A stretch of 64,000 bases of DNA from Delphinus delphis (taxonomy: Eukaryota; Chordata; Mammalia; Artiodactyla; Delphinidae): assembly GCF_949987515.2 (NCBI RefSeq), contig NC_082694.2, forward strand, positions 63,176,080 to 63,240,079, given 5' to 3'. The notes beneath the pieces were generated by a model that worked only from the letters and a program-made list of their open reading frames with translations, ran no database searches and was not told the DNA's origin. The position numbers were made by a program, and so were the translations under genes. This document shows positions 24,678 through 36,335 of this stretch, one piece after another. Each line of letters begins with the position of its first letter. The first letter of the stretch is position 1.

Positions 24678-25036
24678 TGTCTTAGTCATTAGTTCAGACT
24701 GATATAATTATAAATTACCACAGACTGGGCAACTTACACAGCAAACATTTATTTCTCGCAGTTCAGGAGACTGGGAAGTCCAAGTGTGGTGAGATCTGGT
24801 ACCTGGTGAGAGCCCACTTCCTGGTTTGCAGAGCTGTCTTATGGTTGTATCGTCGCATGGCAAAGAGCAGAAAGGGAGCAAGCAAGCTCTTCTAATAAGG
24901 GCATTAATCCCACTCCCGAGGTCTCCAGCTTCATGACATAATTGCCTCCTAAAGGTCTCACCTTCTAATATCATTGCTTTGGGGGTTAGGACTTCAACAC
25001 AGGAATTTCATAGGGACACAAACATTCATAACATTG
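24678..25036 (-). mobile_element. MaLR (MLT1/MST-type) solo LTR, reverse
   Basis: It starts 'tgtcttagtcattagttca', continues with 'accacagactgggcaactta', 'tttatttctcgcagttcagg' and 'aagggcattaatcccactc', and ends 'gggacacaaacattcataac'. This is the antisense reading of an ERVL-MaLR LTR. No internal retroviral genes flank it, so it is a solo LTR fossil. Confidence 0.8.
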
Positions 25037-26029
25037 GGTGATAGATCTGGTCATTGTATCTGGTAATGACTAATCCCCTGATCACAGATACACACTAAGA
25101 ACAGGGGGCCATAGTAAATAAAATCATTATGTCCAGATGACCCAGAGCAGAGACATTGCTGTCCCAGGACAGGACCTGAGAACTGAGGACCGATAGCAGG
25201 CAATACCTAAGAGACATGCTGAATCAGGCTTTGTGGACAGTATGTTCTCCTGAGACACAGGGCTAAACATTTCTACCCAGCTCTGAATAAGAGTTTTAAA
25301 ATTCATAGTGAGTAGGAAGAAATGATATTTTCATTGATTTAAATTCATTCATGGTATGAAGATCCAGAATATTGTTTAAGGCAATGGGAAAAAGAATCAT
25401 CTGCTTCTAAATTATTAAATTCTACTTTTATACTCCCTTGTTCACTGATAACCTAGTTTCTGATTTAAAATTTGCTATTTTACATGTAAATATTATTGAA
25501 TTGTGTGATGGGTTTAATATATTTTAATAATGTTTTTTTAAAATACCTAATCTAAAACAGAAAAATCACAAGGTCCATTTGGCCATATTCCCAGAAATAA
25601 AATGGTCTTACCAAACAGTACTTATGTGTACCAGCACCACACCACCACCCCAGCTTCCCTCTAATTCACAAGTTACATTTCCATCTACTTTTGTTAATTA
25701 TAGGTATGAGGTACACATTACCATGTAACTTTGAGTAAAAGTAATTCTACCTTTTTATGAGCAAAATATGTAAAACATTATGTTAAAACAGAGATTTGCC
25801 ATATTTATGATGAGTAAAAATGTGAATTTACCTTAATCAGTATGCCTGAATCCCTGTTCCTCTCTCTCATATTAGAAATAAAGAATAACATAAAACTGCC
25901 TTTAAGTAGTTGCAGATTCTTTGCCTAATCTTCTCTTTCACCATTTCCCAGTCAGATTACTCTCTCCTTCCCTCTTCATACACATATTCTTATCTCATAA
26001 TTTTTATTTTATTTAACAAAAAGTTTAGT
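25037..26029. other. Unassigned sequence
   Basis: No gene or named repeat seen. Confidence 0.5.
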
Positions 26030-26400
26030 ATGTGATAAGTATCAGCATGATAATAGAAACTAGGTATATATAAAAAAATAAAACACTATACATTCCTCAA
26101 GAAACTCATAATCCTGTAGAAGAGATATTCAAATTAAAATATTTTGTGCATTTATTTATTTTCTTAACAACTAATAATGGAGTGTCTAATACAGTATCTG
26201 TCAGTGTGCTGGAGATGGGGTAAAAAGAACAATCATTGTCTATGACATCATGGTGCTTACAATCTAGTTGGAGTGGTGGTTATGGACAACAAATGCATAA
26301 AAATAATGTGCCTTAAAATTGAGTAAAGTTTTATGAAGGTAAATAGGATGCTCTAAAAACAAGTGAGAGACCCACTCAGAGATGGACATCAAAGGAGATC
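26030..26400 (-). mobile_element. L2 LINE 3' region, reverse (possibly two copies)
   Basis: 'ctcaagaaactcataatcct' (26098) and 'catggtgcttacaatctagt' (26249) are both versions of the L2 reverse block 'ccctcaaggagctcacagtctag', 151 bp apart. The second is preceded by 'gtcagtgtgctggagatggg'. Two overlapping L2 3' ends, or one plus a duplicated piece, would explain this. Confidence 0.6.
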
Positions 26401-27439
26401 AAGAAGGGACAAAATCTAAAGAAAAACAGGACAGCCAAGAAAAGAGAGATAGTTACAAATTCAAAACTGAGGCTCAAGAAACAGAAGAAGCTTGCAGATT
26501 CCTGTTTTAAAACCATTCATTTAGCAAGTTTAGTTGGAAGTTTAGTTGGAAAGTGTATGAAAGAAAGCAATGTAAAAGTCTTCCTAGGTAATAACTATAT
26601 ATAAGCCAGAAATACAGAGGATTAAATACAAATCTAAGGCTACAGCATACAGTTGGTGGCAGGGAAGACAAGGCTACTAAGGGATACATTGAAACAACAT
26701 CTAAGGAAGAATGAGATTCAGAACACTAAAGTTCTGAAAGCCAGGAAAGCCAGTAGGGAATTTAGACAAGACAATGGATTCAGAGATTAATTGGACACTG
26801 ATGTCTTTGGAGAGAAGAGTTATAGTATATAAGTGGAAGTAAAATCCAGTTTTCAAGTAGTTGTGGCTGTTAGTAGTGCGGGGAAAGAAAACTCTTTTCC
26901 CTCTATATTCACTTCCTCTTCCATTCAACAAGGAAGAAGTTACTGCTCTAACTGTTCAGATTCATAATTTTGATCTGATCATCTCTACTTATAGGCAGAC
27001 TCATTCTACTTCAAAGTTTTCGTCTTTTCTACTCCATAAATTAAGATTGTCCATCTGAATGAGGGCAACCTCTTAAGCTATGACTATCTATTTTTCTTTT
27101 CCTCATAAACAGAAACCACATAAAATAAATTATCATCACTTCAGACTTGAAAGATAGCCATTATTAAAACTGAGATTTAGGGAGGAAAAGAAGGATTCTG
27201 CTTCTCTTTGAGCCTAAACTATTTACTCTAGCACAGTCAATAAAAAAAGACATAAGAAATTGTGATTAAAAGTGATCGGCCAGATAATAATTTGCTGTTT
27301 TGCATTATCACTTGTGCAGTATATTTAGTCAATTCAGAAATTTTGAATAGTCTACAAGATTTGAGCATTCCTCAAATACTGAGTCAAACAAAGTCAAAAT
27401 GCCACCAAAATTCCTAAGAGTGGAGTAATAAGCAACTAG
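26401..27439. other. Unassigned sequence
   Basis: No gene or named repeat seen, apart from a short local duplication 'agtttagttggaa' at 26528-26552. Confidence 0.5.
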
Positions 27440-27469
27440 AGATTCTGAAAGTATACTACTGTTTCATTA

Positions 27470-27515
27470 GTTTTTAAATTAATTTTTATTTTTATTGGAG
27501 TATGGTTGCTTTACA
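27470..27515 (-). mobile_element. Ultrashort (46 bp) L1 3'-end insertion with TSD
   Basis: 'tattggagtatggttgcttt' is the extreme 3' end of an L1 in reverse, preceded by its T-rich tail. It is flanked by TACTGTTTCATTA at 27457-27469 and the same 13 bases at 27738-27750. The right copy was later cut by a SINE that used the overlapping site. Confidence 0.75.
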
Positions 27516-27524
27516 TACTGTTTC

Positions 27525-27735
27525 TTTTTTTTTTTTTTTTTTTGAGGTACGCGGGCCTCTCACTGTTGTGGCTTCTCCCGTCGCGGAGCACAGGCTCCGG
27601 ACGCGCAGGCTCAGTGGCCATGTCTCACGGGCCCAGCTGCTCCGCAGCATGTGGGATCCTCCCGGACCGGGTCACGAACCCGTGTCCCCTGCATCAGCAG
27701 GCGGACTCTCAACCACTACGCCACCAGGGAAGCCC
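27525..27735 (-). mobile_element. CHR-type SINE, reverse, with TSD
   Basis: Poly(T) at 27525-27543, then the antisense CHR body and head ('ccaccagggaagcccc'). An exact 11-bp duplication CATACTGTTTC flanks it (27514-27524 and 27736-27746). It inserted into the right-hand target-site duplication of the small L1 just upstream. Confidence 0.95.
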
Positions 27736-27909
27736 CATACTGTTTCATTATTGAGTATATAGTATTTTTATTTCTAGAATTTCTATTTGGCTCTTTTTAT
27801 AGTTTATATTTCTCTACTTAGATTTCCTAATTTTTGTTAGTGTGAGCATGTTTTCCTTTATGACCTTTAGTACAGTTATCATAGCTGCTTTAAAATATTT
27901 GTTTATTGG

Positions 27910-28122
27910 GCTTCCCTGGTGGCGCAGCAGTTGAGAGTCCGCCTACCGATGCAGGGGACACGGGTTCATACCCTGGTCTGGGAAGATCCCAAATGCCACA
28001 GAGCGGCTAGGCCCATGAGCCATGGCCGCTGAGCCTGCGCATCCGGAGCCTGTGCTCCACAACAGGAGAGGCCACAACAGTGAGAGGCCCGTGTACAGCA
28101 AAAAAAAATTTAAAAAAAAAAA
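27910..28122 (+). mobile_element. CHR-type SINE with TSD
   Basis: Full head-to-tail CHR element with an A-rich tail broken by 'ttt'. ATTTGTTTATTGG is duplicated at 27897-27909 and 28123-28135. Many CpG sites are decayed ('cataccctggtctgg'), so it is older than the copy at 42.8 kb. Confidence 0.95.
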
Positions 28123-28560
28123 ATTTGTTTATTGGAACATCTGGGTCATTTCAGAGTTGGTCTGTTGGTTTCAGGTTAGTATGTTGTAGAGACTCCAGGT
28201 TCTGTTATATTCCTCTGGAGAATGTTGTTTTTTTGTTTTGGTATGTATTTTTGCTTTTGTAGTTTACTTGGCTATACTCAAATTGCAAACTCTGTCTCTT
28301 GGTTAGCATTTCAAATCTTGGTTCAGATCTTTTGTCCTTTGCTAGGTTACTTGTACTTTGCCCTTTACATGCATATTTCAGGGGTCAGCCAGAGATTTGG
28401 ACAGAGTTTATACACAAAACTTGGATCTTCTTCTTTCTGGTTTTCTCTTTTCCAGGATGCCCCCGTCACTTTTTCAGTAGCAGTGATTGTTTTGAACTCT
28501 GTCTTCTAATTCTTCAAGTTAATCCCCTCAAACAGCTCCAAATTTAGACGATTTCTAGAT

Positions 28561-28939
28561 TCCTCATCATCCTGACAGTGATATTCTGAACACAGCATAG
28601 TTTAACTGGCCTCATTTAAACACAATTCTCAAGAAAATTTCTGATTAGTCCAAAACATAATGAGGCTATTATCTCCCTTATCCATGACAGAATATTTTAA
28701 TTCATGGTGCTCATTCACATTTTAGTAGCCATTGGTTCCTTTTAAGCTTCATATCAATTAAAATCATAATATTGTTTTTTGGTTTCCGTTCCTCATAAAG
28801 CAAGTTCTAAATTAAGACTAGTCAGTTGAAAGAACATCAACATAAGCTTCCTCTACTTTGTATATATGCAATACACATGCTATTAATTTAGGACTTGAGC
28901 TAAAATTACCTCAATACAACTTCAATTTTTTTTACTATA
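28561..28939. other. Unassigned sequence
   Basis: No gene or named repeat seen. Confidence 0.5.
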
Positions 28940-29260
28940 AATTCATTTATTCATTCATATTTATTTCTTCAGCAAATATTTATTGAAAACCTCTCAGGCA
29001 CTTGAGAATACAGTGGTAAAAGTCACTGATAAAATTACTCTTCTTATGAAATTTATATCCTAATTTGGGGGGCTAAATTATACACAAGTAAACAAGTAAT
29101 AATATGAGATAATGTATCTACAAAGAAAATAAAAAACAGAATAATATAGTAATATAATAGAGTGATGGAGGTGTCATTTGGGTTGGGAATCAGTGATGTG
29201 CTATCTGAAGAAGCAGCATTTAGGTTGAAAAATGAATAATGACAAGGGTCCTACTAAAAC
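28940..29260 (-). mobile_element. L2 LINE 3' region, reverse
   Basis: 'cagcaaatatttattgaaaa', 'gagaatacagtggtaaaagt', 'tatgaaatttatatcctaat' and 'gatggaggtgtcatttgggt' follow the L2 reverse complement in order. Confidence 0.75.
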
Positions 29261-29721
29261 CAGTTGAAATCCAAGTGTTGTGTTCATCATCATTTTTTTC
29301 TCATATCTTTGAGCCATCTGCAAATAACTCTATCTTTTTCAATTACTTCTTAGAAATGTTGAAAAGTTCAAAATTAAAGACAAAACCATGTGTCAGTTTA
29401 GTAAATTCCTTCCTTCTGGCCAGAATGCCCTATGAACCCCTCTCTTTGGGTATTTTAAAACCTGAAGTAATCAATCCATTTAATTTTTACATAATGTATG
29501 TAGTCAATGTTTCTTAATCTGGCCACAATTATATCATCAGAGAATTTATTCAATAATACTGTCCATTTGTTGGAATATTTTCTCCATTTTTTAACCAAAG
29601 CAATTTACACTGGTTTGAATTTTATATCATTTAATTTTCCTTATTTACCCTTTCTCTCTCCTCTTATTCCAAATGACAAAATACACACATGTAGATGTAT
29701 GCATACAAATGAAGGTAGATC
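29261..29721. other. Unassigned sequence
   Basis: No gene or named repeat seen. Confidence 0.5.
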
Positions 29722-29740
29722 AAAAATTCCTGGGCATGGA

Positions 29741-30149
29741 ACTTCCCTGGGGTTCCAGTGGTTAAGACTCCACACTTCCAATGCAGGTGGTGCGGGTTCG
29801 ATCCCTGGTCAGGGAGCTAAGATCCCACATGCCTTGCGTCCAAAAAACCAAAACATAAAACAGAAGCAAAGTGGGTCGCAGCCACATAGCACAGGGAGAT
29901 CAGCTCAGTGCTTTGTGACGACCTAGAGGGGTAGGATAGGGAGGGTGGGAGGGAGGGAGACGCAAGAGGAAAGAGATATGGGGATATATGTATAGCTGAT
30001 TCACTTTGTTATAAAGCAGAAACTAACACACCATTGTAAAGCAGTTATACTCCAATAAAGATGTTTTTAAAAAAAAGAACAGAAGCAATATTGTAACAAG
30101 TTCAATAAAGACTTTCAAAATGGTCCACATCAAAAAAATCTAAGAAAAA
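29741..30149 (+). mobile_element. CHR-1-type SINE, split by an L1 insertion
   Basis: Head 'acttccctggggttccagtg', B box 'gcgggttcgatccctggtca' and the typical tail 'aatattgtaacaagttcaat' ... 'aaaatggtccacatcaaaaa'. The head and tail are separated by an L1 end at 29870-30077. The outer flanks share AAAAATTCCTGGG (from 29722) and AAAAAAATCCTGGG (from 30150), marking the original SINE insertion. CHR-1 elements are shared more widely among cetartiodactyls than the other CHR copies here. Confidence 0.9.
29870..30077 (+). mobile_element. 5'-truncated L1 3' UTR nested in the SINE
   Basis: 'catagcacagggagatcagc' to 'ctccaataaagatgttttta' is the last 200 bp of an L1 3' UTR of the same type as at 38.7 kb, with an A-tail. 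AACAGAAGCAA is duplicated on both sides (29859-29869 and 30078-30088), proving insertion into the SINE tail. Confidence 0.95.
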
Positions 30150-30169
30150 GAAAAAAATCCTGGGAGTGA

Positions 30170-32770
30170 GGTTATGGCAAATATTCATCCTCCTCCTATC
30201 CCCCAAATGACCAAGTGTTAAAAATGGTGTCTCATACATAAGTAGGAAATAATGTTAGTTGAATTATTAAAGAAAGTGATTAAACAAATACAGAAAAATG
30301 TTCAAAAATCAAATGGCTATTGAAGAAGGAATTAATCAGATAAAATCAAGTAAATGAAAAGATCTTAGCATGCTGTCTCATTTTGTACAAATGGAGCATT
30401 TTCTAAATGAGTAATGAAAACAACATTATCATTCCCTAGAAACACAACTTATAACATCAAATTCCTGGTAGGGAGACATCCATTACAGACCTCAATGGTA
30501 TGTTGTATTTCATGGTGCATATCATAGTTCCCTTACTTACTCTTTCCCAGGGATGGAAGAGGTCAATCTGAAGAACAGACCTTCTTCAGATACTTCCTGA
30601 TGCCATGTATTTTATACCAGTTTTATCACATCTTCACAATAAATTATATGCTATCTTACATCATCCTCTAATGGTTGGCTGTCTAGTTAGGGGAAAAATA
30701 TTCCATTCTGATTTGAATTTATCTCTTTCCATTAAATTTTATTTGTCAATACAAGTGTAACGTGCATACACTTCACCCTAAAAGAGCGCAAGCATAATAG
30801 ACGAATTTTACAACTACTTAACATCACTGCCAAGAAATGCACCCTAGGTCTACTTTTGATACTATAAGGAGGATATAAGAGAATTGTTCTCTATATAGAG
30901 AACACAGCACCCTTCATTATACATTTTAGTAAATTATAAACGTTAGAAATGTTCAGATTTGTACATGTCAGGTTGGTTACTTTTTTACTTTTTCTCTATC
31001 TCAGACTAAATAATTCCTATCCTTCTATCGTTTTCTACCATAATATTTTAATCTTCTTAGTACACCTCATGTCTAAATTTCTTAAATCTTTAGGATTATG
31101 GTGTCAAAGTGGGCACAGAGCTCCAATAACAGGTATTTGATAAGAGCTGGCTTTCCTGAGAGTATCATCACACTGTGCTTACACGCTGTTCTGGAGTTCG
31201 TGAATCTCAAGGTTATATTCACTTGTAAATGAAAGGAATGCAAGAATTTCTATTTCTTCTAGTAGGAAGGAAAATCAATGAAAATATTTCACAATCCCTT
31301 TGCTTCCTCAACAGGCTGAAATAAAATGTTTGTCTTAACAATATTTATAAGAAGCACGATCATTTTAGAAAATGCATGTGCAAAGATAAACATTCCAAGG
31401 ATAGGCCCATATGCCTAAAGCATTAAACATTTGCACACTGATTTTAGGGCTCTGTATTGAGGACTAATCTTATATTTTGATCATCATGTATCAACTCTTA
31501 TGATAGTTACAGGAGAGGGGAAAAAAAAACCCCAATGAGTCATTCTGAAAAATTATGAGAAGCATATGTTTTATTCACGAAAAGAAAAAATACTATTTTG
31601 TTACATATAAAATACTATTTGGGAAGCACTGAGGATGAAATCAATTATGTATAGCCAAAAAAATAAGATTGGAGAATAAGAAAAAAAGATAATGCATGAA
31701 TAAATAAAATTCAAATTTTTGCCTATCATGTCTAAGCTGAGTCTAACAATAGGTAATGATCCAACTGACAAAACAAATTATTGTTTTAATAAGGCACGGT
31801 CACTGACTTCAGTGGCCAAATTTGACTCTCTATGACCCAACGTGGGCAATGGCTTAACAAAACCCCTTCCCCTACTTCATGAGAATTTGATCTTTGATTA
31901 ACCCTCTAGCTTTGTTTCCTTAAGGATCAGATAAAGGTAGAACGTCAACTCTGTCACAAGACAATACTGGTTGTGGTAGAAATGATCCCTGATTGGTAGA
32001 CCTCATCTGGACTGGGAGGACTACAAAGAAACAATCACTCCTGATGGAGACATCCTATGTGGATAGGACACATGATTTGGGTTTCCCTGATAATGATGAC
32101 TCATGTCCAGACAAGGCTCTTTAATTGCCCCTGGAAGCAATGCCTTTGGAGATAAAATACTTATGCTCTTCTGGAACATGAGACTTCTAAGTAAGGGTGA
32201 CTCTGGCACTTATCCAATGTGAATCTCATTTCCTTGTACCTGAGCTATCACCTGGAAGGAGATAACTCCCAGTTGGCTGCGTGAAATGTTGCAAGGACTC
32301 CCATAGAAATGCCTAACTTTGCTCTTTTAGGAAATATCGTTCCTTTCCTGTAACCTCTTTATTAGATTCGTGCCACAGATGGTCTATGGTAGCTTGGGGT
32401 CTCAAAGTTTATTTGAGAAAACACTAAAACACATATATATTTAGTCATTGCACGTTGAAATATGTTATAGGCATAATGTGCTAAGGTCTCCAGCTTTAAA
32501 TAAATATGCCATTTAAAAAGATCTGATATATCTTTTCTCTATGTTTATATAACTTATCACCAGCAACATACCAACTGTGAGTTCATTGTCTTTAGAGAAA
32601 AGAAATACAAATAATATCAGCTATAACTGGTTTCCTTTTTAAGATCATCACATATCCACAATTCTAAACAATGTCAAGGATAAAATATTCTTCCCCACAG
32701 GAGTAAACTGATCCCCACTTCCATACCTTTGGTACACACCATGAAAATGCCATTCAACTTTCAAGGGAAT
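30170..32770. other. Unassigned sequence
   Basis: Mostly AT-rich. The 31790-32410 stretch is less AT-rich, with several short frames. It could be an unrecognised LTR or other old repeat, but no boundaries or coding motifs are visible. Confidence 0.45.
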
Positions 32771-32808
32771 TTATATATATATATATATGTATGTATGTAT
32801 GTATGTAT
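32771..32808. repeat. (TA)n(TATG)n compound microsatellite
   Basis: About nine TA units followed by five GTAT units. Confidence 0.95.
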
Positions 32809-34834
32809 AATAGGAGTTAGAATTCAAGGCCTAGATAGGCTTCAAGGATTACCAAGGTATTAAGAAGCAAAAGAATGGTTACTACAGCAGAATCATTTCC
32901 TTCTTATAATTGCACCCTTTTCTCCTTTCATCCATTTGCATGAAGCAATTCCCAAGCAGTCTAAAACAACTAACAAAGTACCATGACTCCCTCTACCACC
33001 ACCACCAAGATCACTAATACCAGAACTTTACAGGTGCAGTGAGCCAGAGAAGATACCAGCCAGGGTGGCTTGGGCAGGTGTCCATGAAACAGTTTAGGCA
33101 AAAGGGGGATGAAACTATTCTAAGTCTCCAATATGTCTTCGCCTATACTTGGCATTTAATGAAAAAAAATTATTAAAAAATTGTACAAATGCTAAGTAAT
33201 CCAAAAGTTACCATAGCTAGGCATGGATAGCCATGGTGTAAAGGTAAAGTTCTGAGGACTTTAACAGAGACTTATTTTTTTCTGCCATTAGAGGTCTAAC
33301 TCATGAACTCTCTTTGATACTAGTGTATAGATATAGCAAGAAAATCAAAACAACATATATAAGAGGAATGGGGTCCACTCAAAAACTCTCAAAAGAGGAA
33401 AGAAAAACACAGGTGCTTGCAATTTAAAACAAAACCTCTTTATGTCTACCCAGATCAGTTTGACCACTGTGCCAGTGAGGTACAAATTCCATGTTCACTA
33501 TCTTTAACGCTAGGCTGATGTCTATGAAATTCAGTGGCATGTGGTCTAATGATCTCAGGAACTCTCCTTGTCTCTCAAAGTGTATTGCCTTTTAACTCAC
33601 TTGAATTGTTGACTATAAGTAGAACCTAGAAAAATAAAAACTCATTAGTAAATTCATCCTTATTCCTGGAAAAACACATCACAAATCATGCCAGTTTGTT
33701 AATTGTTTTTCTTTCCATCTTTGAAATGCTTTTTGCATTGTAACTGTGTCTTCTCCAAGCTTTGTTATTCTTCTTGAACACTGATTTTTTAAGAAGTCAC
33801 TGAAATCTCTTATCTCACAACTTAATTATGCCTCTGTAAGCAATATAAGTAGGTTAAAAATTCCCTTTCCCTCCATTTAACTTAATCAAGTTACCTCTTC
33901 AGTAAAGATCCCCAGTGCTATGGTAAGCAGCTTTATGAATTAGAGAAGAGTTGAGGAGAAGAATCTAAGCAATAGGATATAATCAGCAAAGGACATTGTC
34001 AATGAGTGTCAGACTAATAGAACTGCTTTAAATCTTAGATAAATTAAGGTAAGACAACACAATTTCAGATACTGTAAATAATTCCCTACTGGGATGAAAT
34101 CTTTCATAGACAAGATCAGAGATCAATGACAACCAGCTACTTTAAATACAATGCATTCTTTTCTCATTAAATGTTCCTATAAATGACTTCTCAGCAATGG
34201 AATACATTAGTTTCTAGTAGACAGTAACTTCACATGTGTTTATTTAAAGGATAACACCTTCTATTTAGAATTTTTAAAACCTAGAAGAATTTTATGTTCC
34301 TGAGAGGAAATACTACTTGATCTACTATGCTTTTGGTGTTTTAAAAAATACAAGCAACCAGCTCAAGTAGGGGAAAAAAAAAAAAAACTTTGAAACAAGA
34401 TTATATATTGTCTATAGTCACCAAGAAGAAAGTGCCATTTTAACATTCAGGGAAAATATGTAATTATCACACATCATCAGCAGGACTGAAGTAGATATTA
34501 CAGAAAAGACTACATTGTCTACATATGTTAGGACATTTATATTATTGTGAGCTTGATAGGAAGGGGAAAGAGGGATGGGAATTGTGCCTGAAAAATGATA
34601 AAAATCAATGAAGAAAACATATTTTTTTATTTAAAAAAAAGAAACTCCAAGATTAAATTGAATAAGTAAAATAGAGAAACATAGTATAGGGAATAAACAC
34701 TGAGCCCTGCCTTTACCTGAATATTTGGTGTCCAGAATATACTGGTAGGCTCTGTGAAATGAGACTGATGAAGAATGCTTTATATTATGGACAATACAGT
34801 CCATTTGAGTTTATTATTAATTCAATGAGTCTAG
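32809..34834. other. Unassigned AT-rich sequence
   Basis: A poly(A) run at 34375-34387. No gene or named repeat seen. Confidence 0.5.
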
Positions 34835-35036
34835 GAGAGTAGAAAGGGTATGGGCTTTGGAACTACACAGAAATGAGTTTAAATCAAATCTTCAGCCATT
34901 ATTATGCATGAAAATATGGGCAATCTCTTCATCTCTCTGGGCTTTTGTCCTTTTCTCAATTTTAGAACTCATTTCATCCAGAAAGCGTCAAGACAGAATT
35001 AAACATAATAGTGTATGTAAAATATCTATGAAGGGG
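34835..35036 (-). mobile_element. MIR SINE, reverse
   Basis: 'gtatgggctttggaactaca', 'gagtttaaatcaaatcttc' and 'cttcatctctctgggctttt' are the MIR reverse complement in order. It directly abuts a MaLR LTR. Confidence 0.7.
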
Positions 35037-35038
35037 CC

Positions 35039-35450
35039 TGTATTAGATATTTAGGACAACCACAACTGGGTGGCTTAACAACATAAATTTATTCTTTCAA
35101 AGTTTGGGAGGCCAGAAGTCCGAAATCAAGGGGCCAGCAGGGCTGTGTTCCCTCCAGAGGCTCTAGACAGCTTCTGGTGGCTTCAGGTTTTCCTTGGCTT
35201 GTGGCTGTGTTACTGCAATTGCTGCCCCCATCTTCACATAATCTCCCACTCTGTATCTTCTCCTCTTGTCTCTTACGAAGACATTTGTGATTGAATTTAG
35301 AGCCCATCTGAATAATCCAGAATGATCTAATCTTGAGAAACTTAACTTCATTATATCTGTAACGACCTTATTTCAAAATAAGGTCACATTCACAAGTTCT
35401 AGAACATGGACATATCTTTTTGGGAGGCCACCTTTCACCCTACTATAATA
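35039..35450 (-). mobile_element. MLT1-type MaLR solo LTR, reverse
   Basis: 'tgtattagatatttaggaca', 'ccacaactgggtggcttaac', 'ggccagaagtccgaaatcaa' and 'cttatttcaaaataaggtca' are the antisense order of an MLT1 LTR. No retroviral internal region is present. The start is sharp at 'tgtatta'; the far end is approximate. Confidence 0.85.
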
Positions 35451-35639
35451 CTATGATACTATGATGAGAATAAAAATGGTCAGTAAGTGTCAGCTTCTTC
35501 CTAAAAGAACAGAAAATGCATAAATTTATAGGATGCATGAGAAAGAGAGGGATGAACCTGATATTAAAATTTATCCTCAGGTGACTAAAATCACCATTTT
35601 TCTAAGATATAATTTGTGTAATTTTCTTACATCCACCTA

Positions 35640-35800
35640 TCTAAGTTCACTATTCTACCAGAATAGTTCTAGAGAGAAGGAGCTAAGCCCTCTCACTTTA
35701 CTATTACATCTCAAAGCCCTAAGCCAGTGCCTGGCATTTAGCAAGAGCTAAATAGATATTAAATAATAAATTAATAAATGGAAGGTAACCAATGCTCACA
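35640..35800 (+). mobile_element. L2 LINE 3' terminus
   Basis: 'aagccagtgcctggcattta' and 'gagctaaatagatattaaat' correspond to the last 60 bases of L2 in sense orientation. Confidence 0.6.
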
Positions 35801-36319
35801 TCTCATAGCTACTAAGGGTAGAGCCAGGTTCACAAACTGGTAATTCTGATTACCATTACTACCACTGAGAGACTGCTTTGTTGTTGCTAGTTTGTTTTTA
35901 ATACAAGCAAATTGAACCATGTATTAGCACGGTAAGAAAGTACCCAGAGGAATGCATTCTTTAGTTTGACTTGGAACTACTATGTGGCTGGTCAGTCATT
36001 CAGGGAGTCTGATCACTGATGAAGCCATATGGTTCTGATGAGTTACACTGAATAAATCAAAAGACTTCTTAGCAAAATAATGTTGGCGTTCAAAATATGT
36101 CATGAGTCACCAGAGCCAGGATTATTGCAAGTAGCCTATGTGGTAGGATTTGGAGAAGATCAGACAAGGTTCCTACCTGAATGTATCTCCCACCTTCTGG
36201 AAGTTTTGTTGGAGCTTAGTCCTTTAGATCACAAGGCCACTCCATCTTTTGAAAAATCTCCCATTATAATTTTAAAACTCTTTGGGAAAGAATCATACTT
36301 TAAGTTTTTATCAGTCTAT
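35801..36319. other. Unassigned sequence
   Basis: No gene or named repeat seen. The reading frame entering the L1 at 36282 begins here by chance. Confidence 0.5.
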
Positions 36320-36335
36320 AAAAATATGTGGAACA

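Larger units (their letters stand above)
27440..28560 (-). mobile_element. Ancient L1/HAL1-like element, reverse, host of three later insertions
   Basis: 'tttttatttctagaatttct', 'ggctctttttatagtttata', 'gtgagcatgttttccttta', 'catctgggtcatttcagagt' and 'attcctctggagaatgttg' follow the antisense order of the 3' region of an old L1 or HAL1 element. It is split by a 46-bp L1 end (27470-27515), a reverse CHR SINE (27525-27735) and a forward CHR SINE (27910-28122). Confidence 0.65.

Noticed and set aside
29507..29926. 139-codon frame
   Set aside because: It runs through unique DNA into a CHR-1 SINE and L1 tail; the C-terminal half is SINE sequence.
24678..35450. The two MaLR LTRs as the ends of one provirus
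   Set aside because: Both are in reverse orientation but clearly different in sequence and 10 kb apart, with no gag or pol between them; they are independent solo LTRs.
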